64,000 nt of DNA from Desulfurobacteriaceae bacterium (lineage in GTDB: Bacteria > Aquificota > Aquificia > Desulfurobacteriales > Desulfurobacteriaceae), in the NCBI GenBank assembly GCA_026987115.1, contig JALSNF010000036.1, positions 1 through 64,000 on the forward strand, written 5' to 3'. A program made the position numbers and the translations under genes. The stretch's first letter is position 1. Each line of letters starts with the position of its first letter. The notes under the pieces were generated by a model that was not told where the DNA came from, made no database searches, and was given only the letters and a program-made list of their open reading frames with translations. Of this stretch, positions 32,315-41,502 are shown one piece after another.

Positions 32315-32347
32315 CCTCTACCTCCTATCCTAATATCTTTATATCTT

Positions 32348-33943
32348 CTATTCTTTATCTTCTAAACTCAATTTATACTTAAAAGCGTCTGCAAGTGCAA
32401 GCCAAGAGGCCTCAATTACGTTTGGGGAAACTCCTACAGTCCCCCACTTCCTCCTACCGTCTGTTGATTCTATTAAAACTCTGGGAGAAGCTTGAGTGCC
32501 TGCAGTTTCGTTTAATATCCTAACTTTGTAGTCTGTAAGCTTCACCTCTTTAATTGAGGGGTAGAACTTCTCTAAAGCTTTCCTTAAAGCCTTATCTAAA
32601 GCCTCAACAGGGCCCCTTCCCTCTGCAGCGGTGTGCTCAAACCTCTCTTTAAAACCCTTTTTCCTCGCTATCTCTTCGGGTATTTCAACCTTAATAGTAG
32701 CCTCTGCGTAGGCTTCCTCGTCCTCAGAGCGTTTCTCGGTTAAAACCCTAAAACCTTTTAGCTCAAAGTATTTCTTTCCTTTACCTAAAGCTTCCCTTAA
32801 AAGGAGTTCAAAAGAAGCTTCAGCTCCCTCAAACTGGTAGCCTTGAGCTTCCAACTCTTTTATCCTCTTTAGAATTTCCCTTACCTCGGGAGCTCCCTTA
32901 TCTAACTCTATTCCAAATTCTTTAGCTTTACTAACTATGTTACTCCTTCCTGAAAGCTCAGAGACGACAATCTTCCTCTTGTTTCCAACAACTTCAGGTT
33001 TAACGTGCTCGTAAAGTTCTGAAGACTTCTCTACGGCAGAGACGTGAACTCCGGCCTTGTGGGCAAAGGCGTTCTCCCCAACGTAAGGAAGATTTAAAGG
33101 ATGGGGACGGTTTGAAAGCTCAGAAACGAGCCTTGATACCTTATAGAGCTTCTTTAAGTTCTCTTTCGGTATAGATTCCACTTTCATTTTTAAAACCAAG
33201 TTGGGAATTATTGAACAAAGGTTTGCATTACCGGTCCTCTCTCCAAGTCCGTTAATGGTCCCCTGAACCTGAACGGCTCCTTTCTTAACGGCAATTAAGG
33301 AGTTAACAACGGCCATGTCAGAGTCGTTGTGGGCGTGAATTCCTATAGGAGCTCCAACCTCCTTTAAAACGGCGTCTAAAATCTCTTCTACCTCGTACCA
33401 GAGGGTGCCTCCGTTAGTATCACACAAAACCAAACAGTCTGCTCCGGCTTCTTGAGCTACCTTTAGAGTCTTTAAAGCGTACTCCGGGTTTGACTTATAA
33501 CCGTCAAAAAAGTGCTCCGCGTCAAAAAAGACCTGGTCAAAATACTTTTTTAAGTAGGAAATAGTAGTGCCTATAAGCTCTAAGTTCTCATCTAAGCTTA
33601 CGCCTAAGCCTTTAACGGCGTGAGCATCCCAAGACTTACCGAAAATAGTAACGGCAGGAACTTCGGTTTTCACAAGCTGTTGAATGTTAGGGTCCTCTTC
33701 TACTTTTACACCTTTCCTCTTCGTTGAAGAGAAAGCAACTATTTTTGAGTTCTTTAGAGAAAGCCCCTTTACAGCCTCAAAATAGGCAAGGTCTTTAGGG
33801 TTTGAGCCTGGCCAACCACCCTCTATGTAGTGAATGCCTAAATCGTCAAGGGCTAAAGTTATCCTTAGCTTATCCTCAAGGGAGAAAGAGACTCCCTTAG
33901 TCTGGGCTCCGTCCCTTAAGGTAGTATCGTAAATGTAAACCAT
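32348..33943 (-). CDS. cimA: (R)-citramalate synthase
   Basis: A 531-aa DRE-TIM enzyme of the isopropylmalate/homocitrate synthase family, which condenses pyruvate and acetyl-CoA to citramalate for isoleucine. Signatures are [11 protein letters not shown] at the N-terminus, HAHNDSDMA for the metal site, and a C-terminal LeuA regulatory domain (about 395-520). The [10 protein letters not shown] and [14 protein letters not shown] pattern is that of citramalate synthase rather than LeuA. It lies in the same train as leuB and leuD, which use its product. The start is 18 bases after lysC. Confidence 0.92.
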   Translation of the reverse strand: MVYIYDTTLRDGAQTKGVSFSLEDKLRITLALDDLGIHYIEGGWPGSNPKDLAYFEAVKGLSLKNSKIVAFSSTKRKGVKVEEDPNIQQLVKTEVPAVTIFGKSWDAHAVKGLGVSLDENLELIGTTISYLKKYFDQVFFDAEHFFDGYKSNPEYALKTLKVAQEAGADCLVLCDTNGGTLWYEVEEILDAVLKEVGAPIGIHAHNDSDMAVVNSLIAVKKGAVQVQGTINGLGERTGNANLCSIIPNLVLKMKVESIPKENLKKLYKVSRLVSELSNRPHPLNLPYVGENAFAHKAGVHVSAVEKSSELYEHVKPEVVGNKRKIVVSELSGRSNIVSKAKEFGIELDKGAPEVREILKRIKELEAQGYQFEGAEASFELLLREALGKGKKYFELKGFRVLTEKRSEDEEAYAEATIKVEIPEEIARKKGFKERFEHTAAEGRGPVEALDKALRKALEKFYPSIKEVKLTDYKVRILNETAGTQASPRVLIESTDGRRKWGTVGVSPNVIEASWLALADAFKYKLSLEDKE

Positions 33944-33961
33944 AGACCTACCTCTAAAAGG

Positions 33962-35206
33962 TTATACCTCAGAATTTATGGAGCTCCCCCTCTCTTTGTC
34001 CAAGTTAAAGGCTTCGTGAAGAACCCTAACTGCAAGCTCTGTAAACTTTTCATCTACTATACAGGAAATCTTTATCTCTGAAGTTGAAATCATAATTATG
34101 TTTATCCCGTACTTTGCTAAAGTCTCAAAAACCCTACCTGCAACTCCAGCGTGGCTCCTCATCCCCAAACCAACAACGGAAACTTTTGCTATCTTATCGT
34201 CCCTTATTACCTCCTTGGCTCCAATCTCTTTGGCTATACTCTTAGTAATCTTCTCAGCTTTTGGAGCATCGTTTTTATCAACGGTAAAGGATATATCGGT
34301 AAAGCCGTCAACAGAAACGTTCTGGACAATCATATCAACGGGGATGTTAGCTTCTGCCAAGGCGTCAAAGAGCTTTGCAGCAATTCCCGGCTTATCTGGA
34401 ACTTTTACAACGGTTATCCTGGCCTCGTTCTTGTTGTGAGCAATACCCCTTACAACAACTCGCTCCATAGTCTCGTCTTCCTCCTTTATGAGGGTTCCTT
34501 CATCATGAGTAAAGGTACTCCTAACCCTTAACGGAACTCTGTACTTCATGGCAAACTCAACTGAACGAATTTGAAGGACTTTAGCTCCCAAAGAGGCAAG
34601 CTCAAGCATCTCTTCGTAAGAGAGAACGGGAATCCTCTTTGCCTCGGGAACTATCCTCGGGTCTGCCGTATAGACCCCGTCAACGTCAGTATAGATGTCG
34701 CACCTGTCGGCCTTTAAAGCAGCAGCAAGGGCTACGGCTGAAGTATCGGAACCTCCCCTACCTAAGGTCGTTATCTCCCCTTCCTCAGTTATACCTTGAA
34801 AGCCGGTTATTATTACTATCTTACCTTCCTTTAAGTGTCTTAAGATTCTGTTAACGTCTATCTCTAAAATCCTTGCCTTTGTAAAGGCCTTATCCGTTTT
34901 TATGCCCGCCTGCCATCCGGAAAGGGCTACGGCTGGATGGCCTAGGTGGTTTAAGGTTATTGAAAGAAGCCCTGCAGATACCTGCTCTCCGGTAGAGACA
35001 ACAAAGTCCATGTCCCTTTCGTTTGGCTCAGAGGTTATAGACTTTACAAGGTTTATTAGTCTGTCAGTCTCTCCAGCCATCGCCGATACAACAACAACAA
35101 CCTCGTTTCCCCTCTCCTTTTCCTCTAAAACCCTCTTTGCAACGTGCCTTATCCTCTCTATTGAACCCATAGAGGTACCGCCGAACTTCTGGACAATTAA
35201 AGCCAT
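33962..35206 (-). CDS. lysC: Aspartate kinase
   Basis: A 414-aa cytosolic enzyme phosphorylating aspartate, first step to lysine, threonine and methionine. It begins [15 protein letters not shown], with the catalytic [26 protein letters not shown] block and [11 protein letters not shown]. Two ACT domains from about residue 265 are the usual amino-acid feedback sites. An upstream in-train gene, asd, encodes the next step. Confidence 0.96.
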   Translation of the reverse strand: MALIVQKFGGTSMGSIERIRHVAKRVLEEKERGNEVVVVVSAMAGETDRLINLVKSITSEPNERDMDFVVSTGEQVSAGLLSITLNHLGHPAVALSGWQAGIKTDKAFTKARILEIDVNRILRHLKEGKIVIITGFQGITEEGEITTLGRGGSDTSAVALAAALKADRCDIYTDVDGVYTADPRIVPEAKRIPVLSYEEMLELASLGAKVLQIRSVEFAMKYRVPLRVRSTFTHDEGTLIKEEDETMERVVVRGIAHNKNEARITVVKVPDKPGIAAKLFDALAEANIPVDMIVQNVSVDGFTDISFTVDKNDAPKAEKITKSIAKEIGAKEVIRDDKIAKVSVVGLGMRSHAGVAGRVFETLAKYGINIIMISTSEIKISCIVDEKFTELAVRVLHEAFNLDKERGSSINSEV

Positions 35207-35249
35207 TTAGTTTCCTCCAAAAGGGAGAGTTTGAGGGTTGAATTATAGG

Positions 35250-36266
35250 CTATTTTAAAACCTCAAGGGGATTTATGTTATAGGTTTTTCCGTTATAGAC
35301 TTTCGTTATGTTAAAGTACAAGCCGCTCCTACCCCAAATACCGCTAACTCCGGCAGTGCCTATAACTTGTCCCCTTTTAACGACTTGATTTTCTTTAACA
35401 AATATTTTGTCTAAGTTGGCATATATGGTCTGGTAGCCCTGGGGATGTTGAATTATTATTAAGTTTCCGTAAGCCTTAAGCATATTAGGCTTTTTACCGG
35501 CAAACTTTACAATTCCAGTCTCGGCAGCTTTAACGGGAGCTCCAACTCTACTAAGTATAAATATCCCCGGATAGCCGTCCTGTCTTATGGTTGGGTCAAC
35601 CCTTCCGTCTAAGGGGAACCTGAAAGATATAGGCCTGTTAAGTTTTAAAACGTCCTTGTAGCCTACGAGTATCTTTAACCTCTGGCCTACCCTTAAAAGG
35701 TAAGGTCTCCTTAAGTGGTTTTCTCTGATTATTACTCTCGGAGAGACCCTAAACTTTTTAGCTATTTTTAAAACAGAGTCTCCCCTTTTAACTCTATAAT
35801 ACTTGTATATTGGAACTTTCGTTAAACCATTAGGGACAAAGAGAGGGGAATTTTCGGTTTTTGAAAAACGGGAAGGAGTTTTAAAACTTGAAATCAGCTT
35901 TGGAACTAAAAGCTTTTGGCCTACATAAATGGTATTTCTCCTTAGGTGATTTAACCTTCTAAGCTCCCTTACGGTAGTCTTAAACCTCTTGGCTATTTTG
36001 GAAAGGCTGTCTCCCCTTTTTACCCTGTAGGTTGTGAGAGCTCTAGTGAAAGAGCGTTTAGATTTTGTTGGGATTAAAAGTCTCTGACCGACGAATATCC
36101 TACTTGAGGAAAGTCTGTTGACCCTCTTTATCTCTTTTACCGTAGTTTTAAACTTTCTAGCTATTTTTACTAAACTATCCCCTCTTTTTACTTTATAGTA
36201 AAAGTTGGCAAAGGAATTACTTCCAAAGAGAAGCAAAAGGCTAATAAAGAATATAAAAGTCCTCAT
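35250..36266 (-). CDS. Triple-LysM protein with degenerate LytM (M23) domain
   Basis: A 338-aa exported protein: signal peptide 1-20, three LysM peptidoglycan-binding units at about 22-66, 79-122 and 156-201, and a LytM-like domain at about 215-335. The metal ligands of active M23 peptidases are all missing: the HxxxD site reads YPGIF, the Y(A)HL site reads YANL (282-285) and HLHF reads LYFN (316-319). This pattern is typical of EnvC/NlpD activators of amidases. It likely controls septal peptidoglycan hydrolysis. It overlaps the acylphosphatase gene by 26 bases. Confidence 0.87.
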   Translation of the reverse strand: MRTFIFFISLLLLFGSNSFANFYYKVKRGDSLVKIARKFKTTVKEIKRVNRLSSSRIFVGQRLLIPTKSKRSFTRALTTYRVKRGDSLSKIAKRFKTTVRELRRLNHLRRNTIYVGQKLLVPKLISSFKTPSRFSKTENSPLFVPNGLTKVPIYKYYRVKRGDSVLKIAKKFRVSPRVIIRENHLRRPYLLRVGQRLKILVGYKDVLKLNRPISFRFPLDGRVDPTIRQDGYPGIFILSRVGAPVKAAETGIVKFAGKKPNMLKAYGNLIIIQHPQGYQTIYANLDKIFVKENQVVKRGQVIGTAGVSGIWGRSGLYFNITKVYNGKTYNINPLEVLK

Positions 36267-36519
36267 ACTCTCCCCTTGGTTCCAAAAAGTGATAATCTAC
36301 CTTTTCCACTTTGGCAAAGAAAGGTCCTTTTTGAAGCTCCTTTAAAAGGCTTAAAAGTTTCTCTTCTTCTCCTTCAGCGTAAAACTCCACCCTTCCATCA
36401 GGAAGGTTTTTAACGTAGCCTTTAAGGTCCAACTCTTTAGCTTTTCTCCTGGTAAAAGCCCTATAGCCTACTCCCTGAACTATTCCAGAAACAAACCCGT
36501 GAACAGCCTTTTTAGCCAT
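36241..36519 (-). CDS. acyP: Acylphosphatase
   Basis: A 92-aa enzyme hydrolysing carboxyl-phosphate bonds. GIVQGVGYRAFTRRKA carries the catalytic Arg of the phosphate loop, and GYVKNLPDGRVE carries the catalytic Asn. I choose ATG at 36519 because GAGAGTGG precedes it and the product begins as other acylphosphatases; a TTG at 36534 would add five residues. It overlaps the patatin gene by 8 bases. Confidence 0.9.
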   Translation of the reverse strand: MAKKAVHGFVSGIVQGVGYRAFTRRKAKELDLKGYVKNLPDGRVEFYAEGEEEKLLSLLKELQKGPFFAKVEKVDYHFLEPRGEYEDFYILY

Positions 36520-37258
36520 ATCCACTCTCTTCAAGCTCTCTTAAAGTGTTATTAAAACCGAAATTAACAGTTTTCTCTATCTCTTTAAAAGAGAGGAAGC
36601 CTTCCCTAAACTTATGGTTTACAATAATATCACAGTAAGGCAACCTCCTTTCTTGAGTTTCAACCAAGGAAGCACAAACGGTGCGTAAAGTAATCTCCCT
36701 TATTGAATCTAAGGAACTACCTTTATAACTAAACAGAACTCTTGAACACACGTTAAGCTCTACCCCAAAAGCCTTTCCCATCTCTGCAGGAAGAGAGTTC
36801 CTGACTCCCCCGTCTATGTAAAACTCCCCACCAACTTTCCAAGGGGAGAAAAGGGGAGGTATAGAGCAGGAAGCAGTTATAAGCTCTGCAGCAGGTCCGC
36901 TCCTTTTAAACTCACACTTTAAAGTCCGAAGGTTTACAACTGTAAGGCCAAAAGGGATTTTAAACTCTTCTATATCTTTATCCCCTAAAAGCTCCTTTAA
37001 GGCCCTGTAGAGCCCGTCAAGTTTAAAGAGAGCTCCCCTCAAGGAGGGGGAAGCCAACTTATACCAGCTATATTTTTTAGCTATTTCAAGTAGCTCATCT
37101 GGGGAGTAGCCTGCACAGTAAAGCCCACCTATAAGGGCTCCCGCACTTGCTCCGCAGACGAAAGAGGGAGGCAACCCTTTATACTCTAAAGCCTTAAGGA
37201 AACCAATATGGACAACTCCCTTAACAAAACCCCCCGAGAGGGTCGCAGATACCTTCAT
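36512..37258 (-). CDS. Patatin-like phospholipase
   Basis: A 248-aa cytosolic or membrane-surface esterase. The nucleophile is Ser38 in GASAG, the catalytic Asp is Asp149 in YIDGGVRNSLP, and the oxyanion segment is SGGFVKGVVHIG (usually GGGxRG). Only the C-terminal half is less recognisable. Substrates are probably membrane phospholipids. ATG overlaps the stop of the UPF0173 gene by one base. Confidence 0.88.
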   Translation of the reverse strand: MKVSATLSGGFVKGVVHIGFLKALEYKGLPPSFVCGASAGALIGGLYCAGYSPDELLEIAKKYSWYKLASPSLRGALFKLDGLYRALKELLGDKDIEEFKIPFGLTVVNLRTLKCEFKRSGPAAELITASCSIPPLFSPWKVGGEFYIDGGVRNSLPAEMGKAFGVELNVCSRVLFSYKGSSLDSIREITLRTVCASLVETQERRLPYCDIIVNHKFREGFLSFKEIEKTVNFGFNNTLRELEESGYG

Positions 37259-37950
37259 TAGAACTCTAACTCGTCTCCAGGCTGGAGAATTTCCACCTTT
37301 ACGCCCCGTGCCTGTGCAAGTCTCTTAAAGTCCTCAGGCTCCGCATCAATAATAGGCCAGGTTTTAAAGTGCATAGGTATTGCAATTTCAGGCTTTATCA
37401 TCTCTGCGGCAATTGCAGCATCCCTAACGTCCATAGTAAAGTTGCCACCTATGGGTAGTAAAGCAACATAAACATCTTCGTACTTTCCAAGGAGCTCCAT
37501 GTCGGCAATTAAGCCAGTATCTCCTGCGTGGTAAACGCTCTTTCCTTCAACCTCTATTAAAACTCCACAGGGATTACCAAGGGTAATTACCCTGTCTTCC
37601 TCTATTACCGAAGAGCCGTGAGCTGCGGGAACGAGTTTTACCCTTCCAAAGGGGAACTTATAGGAGCCTCCAATGTGCATAGCGTGGATGTTGTTAACTC
37701 CTTTTAAGTTGCAGTACTGACAGACCTCAAAAATGGAGACAATAGTTGCACCTGTTCTCTTTGCTATATCTATCGCATCTCCCAAGTGGTCTCCGTGAGC
37801 GTGGGTAACGAAAATGTAGTTAAGCTCATTAAAGTCTTCAGGTTTAGCTATCTTCCAAGGATTACCGGTTAGAAATGGGTCTATAAGTGCCTTTATCCCT
37901 TCTCCTTCAAGGTAATATGTTGAATGACCTAAGTACCAAAGCTTTGCCAT
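37258..37950 (-). CDS. UPF0173 metallo-hydrolase
   Basis: A 230-aa metallo-beta-lactamase-fold protein with the metal-binding THAHGDH (His50, His52, Asp54, His55), AAHGS, HAGDTG and a final PMHFKTWP. These fit the UPF0173 family of metal-dependent hydrolases with unknown substrate. The normal length and the GGAGAGA Shine-Dalgarno support the start. It lies 10 bases after the roadblock gene. Confidence 0.9.
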   Translation of the reverse strand: MAKLWYLGHSTYYLEGEGIKALIDPFLTGNPWKIAKPEDFNELNYIFVTHAHGDHLGDAIDIAKRTGATIVSIFEVCQYCNLKGVNNIHAMHIGGSYKFPFGRVKLVPAAHGSSVIEEDRVITLGNPCGVLIEVEGKSVYHAGDTGLIADMELLGKYEDVYVALLPIGGNFTMDVRDAAIAAEMIKPEIAIPMHFKTWPIIDAEPEDFKRLAQARGVKVEILQPGDELEF

Positions 37951-37960
37951 CTCTCCTCTC

Positions 37961-38314
37961 CTAAAGCTGTTTTATTAACTTGGGAATGAGAGACTTAACC
38001 TTAAATCTAACCCTACCGTAAAGGGGACTGTTTTTAGCAACGACTATTAAGTAGGTATCGTTTACCAGCTTATAGACGAAAAACTGGTAATTACGGGAAA
38101 AGAGTAGCATTTCTTTAAGCTCATCCTCCTCAACTGTCTCCTCAATGAACTCACAAAGGGCGTTTACAGGGTTAACGAGCTGAGTTGCAACCTCTTCTAT
38201 GTCAATAGACAGGTCTTTCTCGTACTTATAGACTATTATCCCCTCCTCATCTACGACAACCGCAGATTCCACCTCAGGGTTTTTCTCTACAAGCTCTTTT
38301 AAAAGCTCTTCCAT
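37961..38314 (-). CDS. Roadblock/LC7-like small protein
   Basis: A 117-aa protein with the LC7/MglB-type pattern: a helix LLKELVEKNPEVESAVVVDEEG, an antiparallel strand pair, then QFFVYKLVNDTYLIVVAKN and a C-terminal helix. In other bacteria such proteins act with Ras-like GTPases (MglA) as GAPs, but no such GTPase is adjacent. Role is unknown. It sits between asd and the UPF0173 gene in the long train. Confidence 0.75.
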   Translation of the reverse strand: MEELLKELVEKNPEVESAVVVDEEGIIVYKYEKDLSIDIEEVATQLVNPVNALCEFIEETVEEDELKEMLLFSRNYQFFVYKLVNDTYLIVVAKNSPLYGRVRFKVKSLIPKLIKQL

Positions 38315-38322
38315 TCCCCCTC

Positions 38323-39339
38323 CTATATTAGACCCTTTTCCACAAGGAGCTCAGCTATCTGAACAGCGTTTAAGGCAGCCCCTTTCCTAAGGTTGTCCCC
38401 AACTATCCACAGGTTAAGTCCGTTTTCTATTGTATCATCTTCCCTTATCCTTCCAACAAGAACTTCATCCTTACCTGCCACATCAACGGGAGTAGGGTAA
38501 ATTAGGTTTTTAAAGTCGTCAACAACTTTTACCCCCGGAGCTCCCTTTAAAACCTCCCTTGCCTCTTGAGCACTTATAGGTCTTTCAAACTCAATGTTAA
38601 CTGCCTCACTATGACCTACAAAGACGGGAACCCTAACGCAGGTTGGAGAAACCTTTATTGAGTCATCGTGCATTATCTTCTTAGTCTCGTTTACCATCTT
38701 AAGCTCTTCTCTGGTATAACCGCTCTCAAAGAACTTATCTATGTGGGGAACACAGTTAAAAGCTATCTGTTTAGGTATTTTCCTTGGTGGTGGAACCTCT
38801 CTACCTTCAAGAACCGCCCTTGTTTGCTCTCTTAACTCCTCAATAGCTTCAGCACCTGCACCGGAAACAGCTTGGTAAGTTGATACAACCACCCTCTTTA
38901 TCTTAGCAACGTCGTGAAGGGGCTTTAAGACAACGACCATTTGGATTGTTGAGCAGTTAGGATTGGCTATTATCCCCTTGTGCCACTCAACGTCCTCAGG
39001 GTTAACCTCTGGAACTACTAGAGGAACCTCCTTTTCCATCCTAAAGGCAGAGCTGTTGTCTATTACAACTGCCCCTCTCTTAACGGCTTCAGGGGCAAAC
39101 TCTTTACTCCTGTCTCCTCCGGCAGAGAATAGAGCTATGTCAACTCCTTCAAAACTTTCAGGGCGGAGCTCCTGAACAACGACCTCCTCACCTTTAAACT
39201 GCAACCTCTTACCTGCAGAACGCCTTGAAGCAAGAGCAACCAACTTCTTAACGGGGAAGTTCCTTTGCTCAAGAGTTTTTATCATCTCTCTTCCAACAGC
39301 TCCGGTAGCTCCTACAACAGCAACCACATACTCTTTCAT
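38323..39339 (-). CDS. asd: Aspartate-semialdehyde dehydrogenase
   Basis: A 338-aa NADPH-dependent enzyme reducing aspartyl phosphate. GATGAVG at 10-16 binds NADPH, the catalytic Cys is Cys129 in NPNCST, and GAGAEAIEEL and the IKVSPTCVRVPV...GHSE region are the family block. Second step of the aspartate pathway, with lysC in the same gene train. Spacing to leuB is 10 bases. Confidence 0.96.
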   Translation of the reverse strand: MKEYVVAVVGATGAVGREMIKTLEQRNFPVKKLVALASRRSAGKRLQFKGEEVVVQELRPESFEGVDIALFSAGGDRSKEFAPEAVKRGAVVIDNSSAFRMEKEVPLVVPEVNPEDVEWHKGIIANPNCSTIQMVVVLKPLHDVAKIKRVVVSTYQAVSGAGAEAIEELREQTRAVLEGREVPPPRKIPKQIAFNCVPHIDKFFESGYTREELKMVNETKKIMHDDSIKVSPTCVRVPVFVGHSEAVNIEFERPISAQEAREVLKGAPGVKVVDDFKNLIYPTPVDVAGKDEVLVGRIREDDTIENGLNLWIVGDNLRKGAALNAVQIAELLVEKGLI

Positions 39340-39349
39340 AACTTACCCC

Positions 39350-40429
39350 TTAAAGACTTTTAACCTCTTCTGCTATTAAATCTCCCATCTCCTCGGTGGA
39401 TACCAACTTACATCCTTCAGAGTAGATGTCCCTAGTCCTGTAGCCCTTTGAGAGAACCTTTCTAACTGCAGTATCTATAGCTTCCTCAACTTCAGGCATG
39501 TTAAAGGAATAGGTAAACATCATTCCAACAGAGTTAATCGTAGCTATGGGGTTTGCAATGTTCTGACCTGCAATGTCAGGAGCAGAGCCGTGGATAGGCT
39601 CGTAAAGACCTATCTTACCTCCAATTGAGGCAGAAGGAAGCATACCCAGAGAGCCAGTTAACATTGCACAAGCGTCAGAGAGTATATCCCCAAACATATT
39701 TGTAGTAACTATAACGTCAAACTGTTTAGGCCACCTTATAATCTGCATTGCAGCGTTATCAACGTACATGTGGTTAAGCTCAACGTCCTCATATTCTTTA
39801 TGCACCCTCTCAACAACTTCCCTCCACAAAACGGTAGCCTCAAGGACATTTGCCTTATCTACGCTTGTTAACTTCTTCCTCCTCTTCCTGGCAACCTCAA
39901 AGGCCACTTTAGCTATCCTTTCAACTTCGTGTTCATAATACCTTAAAGTGTTAATCCCGACCCTCTCTTCTCCGTCAACGAAAATACCTTTGGGAATTCC
40001 AAAGTAAATCCCGCTGGTTAACTCCCTGACAACCATAATGTCAACGCCTTTAACGACCTCAGCCTTTAAGGTAGAGGCATCTACAAGCTCATCATAAAGC
40101 TTTGCAGGCCTTAAGTTTGCAAAGGCATTAAGGAGTTTCCTCATACCAAGGAGAGCTCTCTCAGGCCTAACTTCAAAGGGGAGGTTATCCCACTTAGGCC
40201 CCCCAACGGCCCCGAGTAAAACGGCGTCAGAAGATAGGATTACCTCTTTTGTCTCCTCAGGGAAGGGAACTCCCGTTTCGTCTATAGCTGCTCCACCTAT
40301 TAAGGCGTAAGCGTAGTCAACTTTAAAGCCGAACTTTTCAGAAACGGCATCCATAACCTTAACAGCCTGCTTAACTATCTCAGGACCTATCCCGTCTCCA
40401 GGCAAAACGGCTACCTTAAACTCTTTCAC
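39350..40429 (-). CDS. leuB: 3-isopropylmalate dehydrogenase
   Basis: A 359-aa NAD-dependent beta-decarboxylating dehydrogenase, active in leucine and, with citramalate, isoleucine synthesis. [10 protein letters not shown] is at the N-terminus, [10 protein letters not shown] and DKANVLE follow, and the C-terminal [13 protein letters not shown]...[15 protein letters not shown] signature is intact. In autotrophs of this kind the same enzyme often oxidises methylmalate. Ten bases after leuD. Confidence 0.96.
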   Translation of the reverse strand: MKEFKVAVLPGDGIGPEIVKQAVKVMDAVSEKFGFKVDYAYALIGGAAIDETGVPFPEETKEVILSSDAVLLGAVGGPKWDNLPFEVRPERALLGMRKLLNAFANLRPAKLYDELVDASTLKAEVVKGVDIMVVRELTSGIYFGIPKGIFVDGEERVGINTLRYYEHEVERIAKVAFEVARKRRKKLTSVDKANVLEATVLWREVVERVHKEYEDVELNHMYVDNAAMQIIRWPKQFDVIVTTNMFGDILSDACAMLTGSLGMLPSASIGGKIGLYEPIHGSAPDIAGQNIANPIATINSVGMMFTYSFNMPEVEEAIDTAVRKVLSKGYRTRDIYSEGCKLVSTEEMGDLIAEEVKSL

Positions 40430-40439
40430 AGCATCCCTC

Positions 40440-40946
40440 CTACTTTAACCCCAATTTCTGCTTTGCATACTCCATAAGACCGCCAGCATCAATAATCTTC
40501 CTTATATCACTGGGTATGGGAGTTGCTTTATACTCTGTTCCCTTAGTAAGGTTTTTAATCACCCCAGTCTCCGGATTAACTTCCACTATGTCGCCCTCTT
40601 CTATCCCTTCCACAGCTTCGGGAGATTCAAAGATAGGAAGACCTATGTTTATGGCGTTTCTATAGAAAATCCTCGCAAACGACTTTGCAATAACGGCAGA
40701 AACGCCAGCAGCCTTAATTGCTATAGGAGCGTGCTCCCTTGAAGAGCCACAGCCAAAGTTCTTACCAGCAACTATAACATCTCCAGGCTTTACTTTTTCA
40801 GGGAACTTTGGGTCGGCATCTTCCATAACGTGCTTTGCAAGCTCTTTAGGGTCGGAAGTGTTTAAATACCTGGCAGGAATTATCTCATCAGTGTTTATGT
40901 CGTCTCCAAACTTAAAAGCTCTTCCCTTTAAAACTCCTTCCATACT
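40440..40946 (-). CDS. leuD: 3-isopropylmalate dehydratase small subunit
   Basis: A 168-aa subunit of the aconitase-type isomerase that also handles citramalate. The swivel-domain pattern [20 protein letters not shown] and [13 protein letters not shown] are readable. I choose the ATG at 40946 because GGAGG precedes it; an in-frame start at 41003 would add 19 unusual residues. The large subunit leuC is not in the window. First gene of the train, with a candidate promoter just upstream. Confidence 0.94.
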   Translation of the reverse strand, partial: SMEGVLKGRAFKFGDDINTDEIIPARYLNTSDPKELAKHVMEDADPKFPEKVKPGDVIVAGKNFGCGSSREHAPIAIKAAGVSAVIAKSFARIFYRNAINIGLPIFESPEAVEGIEEGDIVEVNPETGVIKNLTKGTEYKATPIPSDIRKIIDAGGLMEYAKQKLGLK

Positions 40947-40972
40947 ATCCTCCAAGTCTTTTCTTTGGGGAA

Positions 40973-41000
40973 ATTCTAACAAAAAGGCCGGAAGTTCCAA
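40973..41000 (-). promoter_or_regulatory. Candidate promoter of the leuD-cimA gene train
   Basis: On the minus strand TTGGAA and TAGAAT are separated by 16 bases, about 27 bases before the leuD start. Readthrough from the tRNA operon upstream is also possible, as no terminator is evident at 41001-41059. Confidence 0.4.
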
Positions 41001-41059
41001 CACTAAGGGATTTAGTGAACTTGATAAAAGGGAAGAGGGTGAAGTGAAGGGATAGGTAA

Positions 41060-41136
41060 TGGAGCGGGCGACGGGATTCGAACCCGCGACCCTCAGCTTG
41101 GAAGGCTGATGCTCTAGCCAGCTGAGCTACGCCCGC
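41060..41136 (-). tRNA. tRNA-Gly (TCC)
   Basis: A 77-base cloverleaf including an encoded CCA. The acceptor is GCGGGCG/CGCCCGC, the anticodon loop is CTTCCAA and the T-arm is GGTTCGAATC. It is the last of four tandem tRNAs on this strand. Confidence 0.97.
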
Positions 41137-41140
41137 TTCT

Positions 41141-41217
41141 TGGTTGCGGGGGCGGGATTTGAACCCGCGACCTCCGGGTTATGAGCCCGGCGAGCTACCG
41201 GACTGCTCTACCCCGCG
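41141..41217 (-). tRNA. Initiator tRNA-fMet (CAT)
   Basis: A 77-base tRNA with encoded CCA. Initiator hallmarks are visible: a C1-A72 mismatch at the acceptor end, and three consecutive G-C pairs in the anticodon stem around CTCATAA. It is separated by 4 bases from tRNA-Gly and 4 from tRNA-Tyr. Confidence 0.96.
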
Positions 41218-41221
41218 CCAG

Positions 41222-41307
41222 TGGTGGAGGGGGCAGGATTCGAACCTGCGTAGGCGTAAGCCGGCGGATTTACAGTCCGCTGCCTTTGACCACTCGGCCA
41301 CCCCTCC
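41222..41307 (-). tRNA. tRNA-Tyr (GTA)
   Basis: An 86-base class II tRNA with long variable arm and encoded CCA. The acceptor is GGAGGGG/CCCCTCC and the anticodon loop is CTGTAAA. Confidence 0.97.
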
Positions 41308-41312
41308 ACTGC

Positions 41313-41389
41313 TGGTGCCGGCTGAGGGAATCGAACCCCCGACCTGGTGATTACAAGTCACCCGCTCTAGCCAGCTGAGCTAAGCCGGC
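41313..41389 (-). tRNA. tRNA-Thr (TGT)
   Basis: A 77-base tRNA with encoded CCA. The acceptor is GCCGGCT/AGCCGGC and the anticodon loop is CTTGTAA. It is promoter-proximal in the Thr-Tyr-fMet-Gly operon. Confidence 0.97.
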
Positions 41390-41409
41390 ACTCTCAAGTG
41401 GCAAGAGAT

Positions 41410-41437
41410 AATATAGGAAAGTTGGAGCTCCTGTCAA
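41410..41437 (-). promoter_or_regulatory. Sigma70-type promoter of the tRNA operon
   Basis: On the minus strand a perfect TTGACA is followed 16 bases later by TATATT (or 18 bases later by TATTAT), placing the start of transcription close to the 5' end of tRNA-Thr. A GAGCTC palindrome lies in the spacer. Confidence 0.7.
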
Positions 41438-41502
41438 CCTTAAAACCTTAAAAGCTGAATTATGTTTACAATTTAATAAACAGCAATTTAAGGAGAATAA
41501 GG

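Noticed and set aside
41144..41378. Several short frames over the tRNA cluster on both strands
   Set aside because: They only cover the tRNA genes themselves, which form perfect cloverleafs; the frames are artefacts of tRNA sequence.
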